This document shows, piece after piece, positions 1-6,127 of a stretch of 13,151 nucleotides of DNA (positions are counted from its first letter, which is position 1; each line of letters opens with the position of its first letter). Both the position numbers and the translations under genes were made by a program. Under the pieces are notes generated by a model. It was given only the letters and a program-made list of their open reading frames with translations. It was not told where the DNA came from and ran no database searches. The DNA is from CASFRF01 sp031549345 (GTDB lineage: Bacteria; Verrucomicrobiota; Lentisphaeria; Victivallales; Victivallaceae), in NCBI GenBank assembly GCA_031549345.1, contig JAVBPY010000013.1, forward strand, positions 1 through 13,151, read 5' to 3'.

Positions 1-111
1 CGGATCCACTCGGCGTTGCATTATCAAACGCCGGATGAAGTCTATTTCGGGACTTGCAATCCGCAAGTCAAGGGGTATGGTAACTCAAAGGTCTTTACAC
101 CGATCCTGTAA
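1..111 (+). CDS. IS3-family transposase (OrfB), C-terminal end only
   Basis: Frame 1 is open from the left edge and stops at TAA 109-111, giving 36 residues that begin RIHSALHYQTPDEVYF. This is the conserved end of the rve_3 integrase region of IS3-family OrfB proteins (pattern R-x-H-S-A-L-x-Y-x-T-P-x-E-V). OrfB is the DDE recombinase that inserts the element. Catalytic residues lie upstream, outside the window, so it cannot be said whether the copy is intact. The right end of this element should fall in the 56 bp between this stop and the stop of the opposing transposase fragment (168-170). Family assignment is firm; group within IS3 is not determined. Confidence 0.8.
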   Translation, partial: RIHSALHYQTPDEVYFGTCNPQVKGYGNSKVFTPIL

Positions 112-167
112 GAAAAAGTTGTCCAGCCAAGGGGCTAGGCACATAAATGCCGTTTTTTTACTCCATT
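112..167. other. Junction between two IS3-type transposase ends
   Basis: The 56 bp between the opposing transposase stop codons must contain the right ends of one or both elements. A short imperfect hairpin, CCAGCC-AAGG-GGCTAGG (123-139), and a T7 tract (153-159) are visible. I cannot fix terminal inverted repeats or a target duplication because the left ends are not in the window. Confidence 0.35.
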
Positions 168-419
168 TTAGCAAGCTGAAAACTGCGTTTCAACCTCATC
201 CGGCGTTCTAAATCCCAAGCGTTGATGGGGGCGCAGCTCGTTGTAATATTGAACGAACTCCGCGACATCCGTTTCCAGTGCCTCTGCCGATTCATAATAT
301 TTCAACGATTCACGCTTCATGCAAGCGAAGAAAGACTCCACAACGGCGTTGTCATGCGGAGCCCCTGGCGAAGACATGGGCTGCTCAACACCCAATCCTA
401 AAAAATCGAAGCTGGTATC
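168..419 (-). pseudogene. Truncated IS3-family transposase (OrfB), C-terminal third
   Basis: The minus strand encodes about 84 residues ending at TAA 168-170. They contain MSSPGAPHDNAVVESFFACM and KRES, the third acidic residue of the DDE triad with its E-x6-K spacing, and the ending NELRPHQRLGFRTPDEVE typical of IS3/IS150-like OrfB. Homology holds back to about D-T-S-F-D-F-L (to position 419), but the frame upstream carries nothing recognisable as the HSD-G-x-QYTS segment. A few residues also appear to be missing between TSFDF and GVEQPMS. About two thirds of the usual protein of roughly 280 residues, including the first two catalytic Asp, is absent, so it should be inactive. It differs from the fragment at 1-111, so two distinct elements meet here. 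Confidence 0.82.
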
Positions 420-660
420 CTTGCGCCGATTTCCTGATCGCGGCGGAAAAGGCCCTCGAGCATTTGACTGTGCGCACGCATACCAAGCTCTCCGTCAGAA
501 TTTTGAGGAGAACGGAGGCAAGCACGATCCGTCGGGCGCTTCGGGGAGACCGTCAACGAAGCAATCAAACAGGCGATGGAGAACGACGCCTCCAAAGGGG
601 AACTTCACCGCGTTTCCGCAGAGCATCTGAAACAAACAAGAAGGAATAGTCCATTTCGGC
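420..660 (+). pseudogene. Frameshifted remnant of an unidentified coding sequence
   Basis: This stretch is coding-like but broken. Frame 2 reads ADFLIAAEKALEHLTVRTHT (about 437-496). Further on, frame 3 reads GETVNEAIKQAMENDASKGE and LHRVSAEHLKQ (about 547-630), with stops in frame 3 upstream. One frameshift near 515-545 would join the two pieces into a mostly alpha-helical C-terminal segment. I do not recognise the family. The minus strand here could instead hold decayed upstream parts of the IS3 transposase (a DQ dipeptide near 432-437), so the reading is uncertain. It lies between an IS fragment and an intact acetyltransferase, a common place for gene relics. Confidence 0.3.
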
Positions 661-700
661 CCCCCATCCGGTACCCCGGCGGAGGATTTTTGCATGGCAA

Positions 701-1150
701 CTATTGTTTTTCTGCAAGCTTCAAATGCAAAATCGGGAAAGGATTTCCCATGGGATCGCATTCGGAGCGTTCATAAACGGAAAAGCCGAAATGTTCGTAA
801 AAACCGCGAGCCTTTGGATTTTGTTCGTTCACATCGACATATTTGACGTTCAGCATCTGAATTCCATGCAGCAATAGTTCTTTCCCAAGACCTTGACCGC
901 GTCGGGAACTGCGTATAAAAAGCATTTCCAACTTGTCGTCATCGATGCCCATAAAGCCGCCAATCTCGTTTCGCGAGTCCATTGCACAGTACAACTTCGG
1001 TATTTCCCCAATACCACGGATAACCACCGGTTTCAGGGCTTTTATATAATCATCGTTCAAAAACAGATGAGTTGCTCTGACCGAGTCTTCCCAAATTTGC
1101 ACCAGCTCATGCAGATAGCGGTTTCGTAATACGGTAATATCTGTAATCAT
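701..1150 (-). CDS. yjaB: GNAT-family N-acetyltransferase, YjaB-like
   Basis: A 149-residue single-domain GNAT enzyme, which transfers an acetyl group from acetyl-CoA to an amine. The resemblance to E. coli YjaB is close in layout: the N-terminal W-x2-SV-x-ATH-x-FL motif (residues 20-31), acetyl-CoA-binding motif A R84-G-Q-G-L-G89, VNEQN at 107-111, GFYEHFGF at 116-123 and a final RSE-x-D-x2-G-x-P-x-P-x-L block. Length equals YjaB (147). The ATG at 1150 is preceded by AAGGA with a 6-nt gap. The gene stands alone between an IS graveyard and an AT-rich spacer. The natural substrate is unknown: YjaB acetylates protein lysines in vitro, but that cannot be read from sequence. No truncation is seen. 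Confidence 0.92.
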   Translation of the reverse strand: MITDITVLRNRYLHELVQIWEDSVRATHLFLNDDYIKALKPVVIRGIGEIPKLYCAMDSRNEIGGFMGIDDDKLEMLFIRSSRRGQGLGKELLLHGIQMLNVKYVDVNEQNPKARGFYEHFGFSVYERSECDPMGNPFPILHLKLAEKQ

Positions 1151-1194
1151 ACAAAATCCTTAATATTATTCCTATATAAATTACCCTGCAAATA

Positions 1195-1213
1195 CCGTGG
1201 CTTCAAGCCACGG
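1195..1213. repeat. Perfect palindrome, IS200/IS605-end-like hairpin
   Basis: CCGTGGCTTCAAGCCACGG is a perfect inverted repeat with 9-nt arms around a single C, giving a stable stem of 7-8 bp with a small loop as single-stranded DNA. A TTAC tetranucleotide lies at 1181-1184, 10 nt upstream. IS200/IS605 elements carry subterminal hairpins recognised by the Y1 transposase and cleave next to TTAC-like tetranucleotides on the left. No tnpA is present, so this would be a solo or deleted element. It could also be a simple terminator-like or REP-like hairpin. Confidence 0.5.
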
Positions 1214-1310
1214 AGCAAAATTTGGCAACAAACAAGCAAGTCAGCATTTTCACAAAGTTTCCTCGAATTATCCTCAATTCAATATCGAGAGAATTTAAAA
1301 TCACAATTAG

Positions 1311-1412
1311 TTCCCGATAAAAAAGGAATTTGAAGCACGAAAAGTTGGAAAAAAGCCATTAGAAACTATTGATATTGAGTTAGAGTATGCGTCAAAAAGA
1401 GAACCGAAATAA
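1311..1412 (+). pseudogene. Start-less coding tail, possibly transposon-derived
   Basis: Frame 3 is open from just after TAG 1308-1310 to TAA 1410-1412 and reads a coherent protein tail containing KKPLETIDIELEYA. There is no start codon or ribosome binding site. Immediately overlapping, another frame reads NKKYDAGISRAPAFGVA and stops at TGA 1460-1462, as if one frameshift had split a single C-terminus. Tails of this style occur at the end of IS605 TnpB proteins, which would fit the palindrome upstream, but the resemblance is impressionistic. Function is not claimed. Confidence 0.3.
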
Positions 1413-1523
1413 GAAGTACGATGCAGGAATATCGCGCGCCCCTGCGTTCGGGGTGGCGTGAACGGCGCGGCCTATACGCTTTCCTGAATGAAAAGTCATA
1501 AATACCGCATGATGGAGGGCGTA

Positions 1524-3362
1524 TTAAACTATAAACGCCGCGATTACCTCTTCCAGCTTGCGGGCGGAAAATGGCTTGGAGATGACGTCGGTGCAGCCAT
1601 TTTCAATGGCCCAGCGCATATCGTGGTAAAAATCGCTGGTAGCCATCGCGATGATGGGTATGGTGGAGGAGATATTGTGGATCTTCCGGACGACGTCCTG
1701 CTTGCCGATCATCTCCATGCTTATCAGTACAATATTGGGATGCTCCAGGATGAAAGAGCTTACGATCTTCTCTTCCTCGGTGATTCCCACCACATTGTAT
1801 TTATCTTTCAAAGATTCATAAATGAACTGCATTTCCTGGTCAGCCGGCTCGACCACCAAAATACGCTTGCGCAGATTGCCGGCCAGCTCCCGCACACTGC
1901 CTATGGTCTCCCTGCCGGGCGCGATGTGCCGGTAGGGGATTGTAAATGAAAATACGCTGCCCTCGCCCAACTTCGACTCCACGCCGATCTCTCCTCCGAG
2001 CCGCTCCACAATGGTTTTGCAGATCGCCAGGCCAAGTCCCGTGCCGCGGGTAAATTGGTTGAGTTTCTCAAAGCGCTTGAATATAGCGTTCAGCTTGTCG
2101 CCCGGGATCCCGCAACCGGTGTCGGATACCAAGAAAACAAGAAAATCATCGCCTTTTTCCACCTTGAGCATTATACTGCCTTTTTCAGTATACTTCACCG
2201 CGTTGGAGAGAAAATTGACCAACACCCGCCTCAGGCGTTTGGCGTCGGTGGGAACCTTGAGCTCGCCTTCCGGTAGCTCACTCAGGAGTTGCACGCCCGG
2301 TTTCATCCCCGGGATATAACTCTTCACCAGCTCCGTTATAAGCGGCTTGACGTCTGTCTCCTCAAACACAAATTCATCCATATCCGCCTCCAGGCGCGAC
2401 AGGTCGAGAATGTCGGTGACGATCTGCAGAAGCTGATTGTTACTGCTGCGGATGCTCTCCGCATAGGCCTCCCGCGCCTCGGGATCCTCCTCCTCCATGA
2501 GCAGCTCCGACAGCCCCACGATGGCGTTCAAGGGCGTACGGATCTCGTGGCTTATGCCGGCCAGAAAGACGCTTTTCATCCGATCCGACTCTTCGGCGCG
2601 TTTGCGCTGGGTCAATATCTCCTCAAGCCGCCGCACGCGGTCGCCAATATCCTGAATAAGGCAGAATGCCTTATCGCCGTCCACCGGCACGATGCGCGCC
2701 TGATAGTAATAGCGGATGTCGTACAGATCCAGATGATACTCGATCTCGCGCCAATGGTTGGTCCTCAGGCACTCGCGGATGTTGGCGATAAACAGTTCGC
2801 TGACTTCGGGCGTGTACAGGTCGCGTCCGCTCGTGCCGATTAACTCCTCGTTCTTATGAAACAATCGCAACCCGGTGGGGGTGATGACGTCCACAAAAAA
2901 GAAATTTACATCGAACACAAAGATGAAATTGGGAAACAGGCTGTCGACCAGGGTAGTGTAGCGTTTTTCCCAGCCCAGCAGCTTGCTAAAACGCTCTTTG
3001 TTCACCGTAAGAACCGCCACGCCGCCGGCGCACGGCATAAAAGAACCTTCCAACGTCGCGATGTCGGATCCGTTGTGGATACAGCGATATTTTATCGTGG
3101 AGGTCTCCCCCGCCGACGCCGACGCAAGAGCAGCCTCAATAAGTACTATGTCGTCCCGGTGAAATTGCGCCAACATCGTGTCCAACGACACCGGCGGCGA
3201 CACTGGGGGCGTAAGGCCGAGCAGACCGAAATAGTCATTGGGGAAGGCAACAACGCCGTTCGAAGGGGCGCATATCCACACGCCCGTGTTTGACGACGTC
3301 AATACCGGCAACAAGTCGTTATTGAATCCAGTCATATCCGCCAATTTTAAATCGTTTCGCAA
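1524..3362 (-). CDS. Soluble PAS-PAS hybrid histidine kinase with degenerate receiver
   Basis: A 612-residue cytoplasmic sensor kinase with no membrane segment. In order: a PAS-like region (about 20-120), a second PAS-like region (about 133-242), a coiled linker (243-262), HisKA with the H-box SHEIRTPLNAI (phosphoacceptor H272), and HATPase_c with N-box N383/N387, G1 DTGCGIP (414-420), F-box FKRFEKL and G2 GTGLGL (440-445). A receiver-like domain follows (499-610). It keeps the beta-1 start (ILVVE) and K596 (SKPF), but the phosphoacceptor position is S548 (VLISMEM) and the acidic pair is reduced to E505-P, so it probably cannot be phosphorylated by the usual route. The kinase core is intact. 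No response regulator is adjacent. The longest frame starts with TTG at 3362; ATG at 3335 (residue 10) is the alternative, and neither has a clear ribosome binding site. Its signal is unknown. Confidence 0.93.
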   Translation of the reverse strand: MRNDLKLADMTGFNNDLLPVLTSSNTGVWICAPSNGVVAFPNDYFGLLGLTPPVSPPVSLDTMLAQFHRDDIVLIEAALASASAGETSTIKYRCIHNGSDIATLEGSFMPCAGGVAVLTVNKERFSKLLGWEKRYTTLVDSLFPNFIFVFDVNFFFVDVITPTGLRLFHKNEELIGTSGRDLYTPEVSELFIANIRECLRTNHWREIEYHLDLYDIRYYYQARIVPVDGDKAFCLIQDIGDRVRRLEEILTQRKRAEESDRMKSVFLAGISHEIRTPLNAIVGLSELLMEEEDPEAREAYAESIRSSNNQLLQIVTDILDLSRLEADMDEFVFEETDVKPLITELVKSYIPGMKPGVQLLSELPEGELKVPTDAKRLRRVLVNFLSNAVKYTEKGSIMLKVEKGDDFLVFLVSDTGCGIPGDKLNAIFKRFEKLNQFTRGTGLGLAICKTIVERLGGEIGVESKLGEGSVFSFTIPYRHIAPGRETIGSVRELAGNLRKRILVVEPADQEMQFIYESLKDKYNVVGITEEEKIVSSFILEHPNIVLISMEMIGKQDVVRKIHNISSTIPIIAMATSDFYHDMRWAIENGCTDVISKPFSARKLEEVIAAFIV

Positions 3363-3457
3363 CCGCGATCCGCCGCACCGTTCTGCAGCTATTCAGATAT
3401 AATTCTTTGTGAAATATAAACCTTGCTCAGGCAAATTACAAATCAAGACGCAAAAAT

Positions 3458-3610
3458 ATGACCGGCCAATGCATCGTTCCATGCGACAAGGACGACGCAG
3501 ATAAGGAGAATCTCTCAAAGGCCGTTGATGGGGTGCTTGGGGCAGCTGTTGTACGACGTCATGTCGTTTTCGACATTGCCGGAGAAGAGTTCTTATATGT
3601 TTGCAAATAA
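3458..3610 (+). CDS. Possible small protein, 50 residues, unknown
   Basis: ATG 3458 to TAA 3608-3610 encodes a 50-residue acidic-to-neutral polypeptide that starts MTGQCIVPCDKDDADKENL and ends with a beta-like hydrophobic stretch (HVVFDIAGEEFLYVCK). Two Cys in a C-x3-C arrangement occur near the N-terminus. No good ribosome binding site precedes the ATG. The residue composition looks protein-like, but it could equally be a decayed gene end; the next promoter begins 5 nt after its stop. No family recognised. Confidence 0.3.
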   Translation: MTGQCIVPCDKDDADKENLSKAVDGVLGAAVVRRHVVFDIAGEEFLYVCK

Positions 3611-3615
3611 ATTTC

Positions 3616-3644
3616 TTGACAAAATCGCAAAGCGGTAATATTGT
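3616..3644 (+). promoter_or_regulatory. Sigma-70-like promoter of the esterase gene
   Basis: A perfect -35 TTGACA (3616-3621) is followed after 17 nt by TATTGT (3639-3644, 4 of 6 consensus). The predicted transcript starts near 3651 and reaches the GAGGGGG ribosome binding site after about 10 nt. Confidence 0.65.
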
Positions 3645-3660
3645 TAATCAGTCTAATTAT

Positions 3661-3667
3661 GAGGGGG
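3661..3667 (+). promoter_or_regulatory. Ribosome binding site that fixes the esterase start
   Basis: GAGGGGG lies 6 nt before ATG 3674. In-frame ATGs at 3659 and 3668 and a TTG at 3641 overlap or sit too close to it, and the TTG lies inside the predicted -10 box. ATG 3674 is therefore the best start. Confidence 0.65.
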
Positions 3668-3673
3668 ATGATT

Positions 3674-4642
3674 ATGCAGATGCGTTCGTCAAAAAATCCG
3701 TGGCTTAGCGTGGAAACCAGACAATTTCTCGACGGGCTTGCCAAACTTAACCCGCCGCCGCTCTATACGCTGACTCCGCAGCAGGCCCGCAAGGTGCTCT
3801 CGGACACCCAGGCTATGAACGTGGAAAAACTGCCCGTCGATCTGGAGGACATCAAGTTGTCCGTCGGACCGACCGGCGAGGTCGATATCCGCATGATCCG
3901 CCCGGCGGGGAACAACGCCACACTTCCGGTGGTGTTTTATTTTCATGGCGGCGGCTGGGTCATGGGTGATAAAGATACCCACGATCGTCTGGTACGCGAG
4001 CTGGCGGTGGGCGCCAAGGCGGCGATTGTGTTCGTCAACTACACGCCTTCGCCCGAAGCGCGGTTTCCGGTGCCGATCGAACAAGGGTACGCGGCCATGG
4101 AGTACGTGGTCAAAAACGCGGACCGGTTCAATATCGATATTTCGCGCCTGGCCGTGGCGGGGGACAGCGTCGGCGGCAATATGGCCGCCGTGATGACGCT
4201 GCTTGCCAAGCAACGTGGAACCGTTAAAATAAAATTTCAGCTGTTAATCTATCCTGTAACAGACGCCGACTTCGACAATCCGAGCTATCAGGCTTATGCC
4301 GATGGTCCGTGGCTGACGAAAAAAGCCATGGAGTGGTTCTGGGACCAATACCTGCCGGATAAATCCCAACGCAAGGACATCACCGCGTGCCCGCTGCGGG
4401 CCACGGCGGAGCAATTGAAGGGCCTGCCGGAGGCGTTCATCATCACCGACCAGAACGACGTGCTGTGTTTCGAGGGCGAGGCCTACGCACACAAGCTCGA
4501 AGAAGCCGGGGTTAAGGTAGCGGCCGTCCGCTACAACGGCACGTTCCATGACTTCATGATGCTCAATCCGCTGGCGGACTCGACCCCGACCCGGGCGGCG
4601 GTGGCGCAGGCGGTCTGCGCGTTGAAAAACGCCCTGAAGTAA
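3674..4642 (+). CDS. HSL-family alpha/beta-hydrolase (esterase/lipase)
   Basis: A 322-residue Abhydrolase_3 protein of the bacterial hormone-sensitive-lipase group (the acetyl-esterase Aes type), which hydrolyses carboxyl esters, usually with short acyl chains. The oxyanion-hole motif HGGG is at 91-94, the nucleophile elbow GDSVGG places Ser165, the acid is D262 (ND-x3-FEGEAY) and the base is H292 in FHDF, so the triad is complete. A helical cap precedes HGGG (residues 1-60). There is no signal peptide, so the enzyme is cytoplasmic. It is the first gene of a two-gene unit with the HD-domain gene, which begins 6 nt after its stop. The true substrate cannot be inferred: drug-like esters, acetylated sugars and lactones are all handled by this family. 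Confidence 0.92.
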   Translation: MQMRSSKNPWLSVETRQFLDGLAKLNPPPLYTLTPQQARKVLSDTQAMNVEKLPVDLEDIKLSVGPTGEVDIRMIRPAGNNATLPVVFYFHGGGWVMGDKDTHDRLVRELAVGAKAAIVFVNYTPSPEARFPVPIEQGYAAMEYVVKNADRFNIDISRLAVAGDSVGGNMAAVMTLLAKQRGTVKIKFQLLIYPVTDADFDNPSYQAYADGPWLTKKAMEWFWDQYLPDKSQRKDITACPLRATAEQLKGLPEAFIITDQNDVLCFEGEAYAHKLEEAGVKVAAVRYNGTFHDFMMLNPLADSTPTRAAVAQAVCALKNALK

Positions 4643-4648
4643 GTTTTC

Positions 4649-5266
4649 GTGATTCATCTTCATGAGTATCTTGTTTTACCATCCTTTTCCGGAAACATTG
4701 AAAAGGATGTGGAACTCCTTTTTGCCGCGAACGGAGAACGGGAGTGTTTCCTGCATTCCGCACAGGTGGCGGCGCAGGTAAAACCGATTGCCGCGGCCGG
4801 AAATCTCGACGGGAAAACCTTGAATACCGCGGCATGGCTTCACGACATCGGAACACTCATAACCCCTGCCGGAATGCTGCAAATCGCCCGGCGTTTAAAC
4901 TGGCGGCTCGATCCGACGGAATTGGAGTATCCCCTGCTTCTCCACCAGCGCATTTCCGCACTCCTGGCGGAAGAATTGTTTCATATTCCGAATCGCGTTA
5001 TATTGAATGCGATCCGTTGCCATACAACTTTGCGGGGAAATTTCAATGAATACGATATGGCTTTGTTCATCGCGGATAAGCTTTCATGGGACGAGGCACC
5101 GTTCCGGGAAGACGTTTCAACGGCGCTGAAGCACTCGCTGCCGCAAGCCAGTCTAACGTACATGAAGTATATGCAAGAGAACGGAAAAATCCTCCGTCCC
5201 CACCGGCAATGGAAAGCTGCCCGATTGCGGCTGAGTACTATGCAAAACCAACGGTATTCCGGATAA
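4649..5266 (+). CDS. HD-domain phosphohydrolase, YqeK-like
   Basis: A 205-residue HD-superfamily protein. Metal ligands are in the expected order: H36 (FLHSAQVA), H65-D66 (WLHDIGT), H99 (LLLHQ), H125 (IRCHTT) and D143 (FIADKL). The pattern I-R-x-H-T-T followed by IADKL is like YqeK, the symmetrical diadenosine-tetraphosphate hydrolase with a di-iron centre, so removal of a phosphate from a nucleotide or alarmone is the likely reaction. It is slightly longer than YqeK (about 186) and not beside nadD, its common neighbour, so this may be a paralogue with another substrate. Translation starts at GTG 4649, 6 nt after the esterase stop, suggesting translational coupling; no strong ribosome binding site of its own is seen. 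No in-frame ATG fits near the N-terminus. Confidence 0.85.
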   Translation: MIHLHEYLVLPSFSGNIEKDVELLFAANGERECFLHSAQVAAQVKPIAAAGNLDGKTLNTAAWLHDIGTLITPAGMLQIARRLNWRLDPTELEYPLLLHQRISALLAEELFHIPNRVILNAIRCHTTLRGNFNEYDMALFIADKLSWDEAPFREDVSTALKHSLPQASLTYMKYMQENGKILRPHRQWKAARLRLSTMQNQRYSG

Positions 5267-5297
5267 TTTTTTATCTGTTCAAAATACCATTTTTTTA
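5253..5297 (+). terminator. Weak candidate terminator after the HD gene
   Basis: GGTATT (5253-5258) can pair with AATACC (5283-5288), followed by T7 (about 5290-5296). The stem is only 6 bp, the loop 24 nt, and the left arm overlaps the end of the coding sequence, so this is a weak call. Confidence 0.3.
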
Positions 5298-5446
5298 TTC
5301 ATCCTTTTGGGAGTGAAGTTGCTTATTGGAATAATCCACCTTTTCGGGAATTTTATGGAATAGTCTGCAAAATAACTTGCAAATTCGAATGATGAGCGAT
5401 TAGGAATTCTTTTCTGCCCACGTATGCAGGCCATGGGCGTAAATGA

Positions 5447-5596
5447 AAGGAAAACCGCTATGCCCCCCGACCGCTTCCCTGCCGACCGGACCTTGAGCAC
5501 TTCAGAAATGAAGACAAACGCTTGCATAAGGTATACCTGCGAAGTGTGGTTGAGCAACGCGAAGAAAAAGCCGCTGAAGCTTTGCGCGGCGAATGA
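5447..5596 (+). pseudogene. Start-less coding-like tail, unidentified
   Basis: After an in-frame TGA (5444-5446) the plus strand is open for 49 codons to TGA 5594-5596. It contains NEDKRLHKVYLRSVVEQREE and KAAEALRGE, a charged helical tail that looks like a genuine C-terminus. There is no start codon with a ribosome binding site. A neighbouring frame (from ATG 5424) gives a plausible preceding segment, so a frameshift near 5490 may have split an older gene. No family recognised. Confidence 0.3.
5563..5590 (-). terminator. Rho-independent terminator of the SHOCT gene
   Basis: Read on the minus strand, GCCGC (5590-5586), an 11-nt loop and GCGGC (5574-5570) are followed directly by TTTTTCTTC. 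It begins 12 nt beyond the SHOCT gene stop, in the right orientation. The stem is short (5 bp). Confidence 0.5.
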
Positions 5597-5601
5597 AACG
5601 G

Positions 5602-6075
5602 TTACTTTTTCATGGCTTCGAGCACGGCGGCTTTCTGGTCGGCGTATTCCCGATCGCTCAGGATGCCGTCGCGGTGAAGCTGATACAGTTTGCGGAGTTT
5701 TTCGTCAAAATCCTGCTTTTCCCGTCCCGAATTGAGGTTGATGCCCGCGTCATTAAGTATGCCGCCTGCCATTTTACTCCAAGGCTTGAGGTCTTCGCGG
5801 GCCTCGCCGGGATCGAGCTTCAGCCCGCTGCCCGCCAGGCCCCTGGCGCCGATGCGCCGCAGGACGTTTCCGACGGCGGCCATGCCCATGCCGAGCAGAA
5901 ACGGGGGGAAAATATAGGCCGGATTGGGGCCTGATCCAAACTGATTGCGCGCGGTAGTCACGCCCATAAAAGCATACGCGAGTGCGCCAAAACACATCAC
6001 AGGACCGAGGACGCACAAAGTCAGCCCGATGTAATAAATCGTGCGGCGGTTTTCGGATATCTGATTTTGTTCCAT
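5602..6075 (-). CDS. Two-helix membrane protein with C-terminal SHOCT domain
   Basis: A 157-residue protein. Hydrophobic helices at about 12-37 (YYIGLTLCVLGPVMCFGALA) and 52-73 (IFPPFLLGMGMAAVGNVL) anchor it in the membrane. The last 35 residues (F123-K157) fit the SHOCT pattern, LRKLYQLHRDGILSDREYAD with L/E-rich ending, a short C-terminal module that often supports oligomerisation or nucleic-acid/protein contacts. The middle (74-122) is a charged, probably flexible linker with no known domain. The start is ATG 6075 because AAGGAGG lies 8 nt before it; the frame is open further upstream but lacks a competing ribosome site. It is divergent from the ECF sigma gene, 161 bp apart, so the two may share control. 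Specific function unknown. Confidence 0.85.
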   Translation of the reverse strand: MEQNQISENRRTIYYIGLTLCVLGPVMCFGALAYAFMGVTTARNQFGSGPNPAYIFPPFLLGMGMAAVGNVLRRIGARGLAGSGLKLDPGEAREDLKPWSKMAGGILNDAGINLNSGREKQDFDEKLRKLYQLHRDGILSDREYADQKAAVLEAMKK

Positions 6076-6083
6076 GGCATCTC

Positions 6084-6090
6084 CCTCCTT
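6084..6090 (-). promoter_or_regulatory. Strong ribosome binding site of the SHOCT gene
   Basis: AAGGAGG on the minus strand, 8 nt before ATG 6075. It is complementary to the 3' end of 16S rRNA over seven bases and decides the start, because the frame remains open for 77 more codons upstream. Confidence 0.75.
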
Positions 6091-6098
6091 GCGGAAAT

Positions 6099-6127
6099 AA
6101 AATAACGTATGTGAAGGTCGTTTGCAA
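6099..6127 (-). promoter_or_regulatory. Candidate promoter of the SHOCT gene
   Basis: On the minus strand TTGCAA (6127-6122) and TATTTT (6104-6099) are separated by 17 nt, each 4 of 6 to sigma-70 consensus. Transcription would start near 6092, directly before the ribosome binding site. No equally good promoter was found for the divergent sigma gene, as expected if that gene uses its own ECF promoter. Confidence 0.4.

Larger units (their letters stand above)
1151..1523. other. AT-rich spacer with IS200/IS605-like palindrome and coding-like tail
   Basis: No intact gene is present in these 373 bp. They contain the upstream region of the acetyltransferase, a perfect palindrome (1195-1213), an open tail without a start codon (1311-1412), a second overlapping open tail to about 1462, and the 3' flank of the histidine kinase gene. 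A short CCCC-TGCGTTC-GGGG hairpin lies at about 1440-1454, without a following T run on either strand. I see no convincing terminator for the kinase gene. Confidence 0.5.
3363..3673. other. Divergent intergenic region with a small ORF and a promoter
   Basis: These 311 bp separate the divergent kinase and esterase genes. They hold an AT-rich stretch (3390-3470) that should carry the kinase promoter, though I could not fix -35/-10 boxes. A 50-codon open frame (3458-3610) and a sigma-70-type promoter for the esterase (3616-3644) follow. Confidence 0.5.
5267..5601. other. Convergent intergenic region with gene relic and terminators
   Basis: These 335 bp separate the converging HD gene and SHOCT gene. 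The first 140 bp are AT-rich and show nothing recognisable. From about 5415 base composition rises and a coding-like tail (5447-5596, plus) is visible, overlapping a minus-strand hairpin with a T run at 5563-5590. Confidence 0.5.

Noticed and set aside
1488..3293. Several long plus-strand open frames (for example 1488-1949, 2289-2843, 2856-3293)
   Set aside because: They lie opposite the histidine kinase, whose domains are unmistakable, and show no domain signature of their own.
5279..5557. A 92-codon minus-strand open frame in the convergent spacer
   Set aside because: No ribosome binding site or known motif; composition changes halfway through it, and the more coherent reading of the right half is the plus-strand tail.
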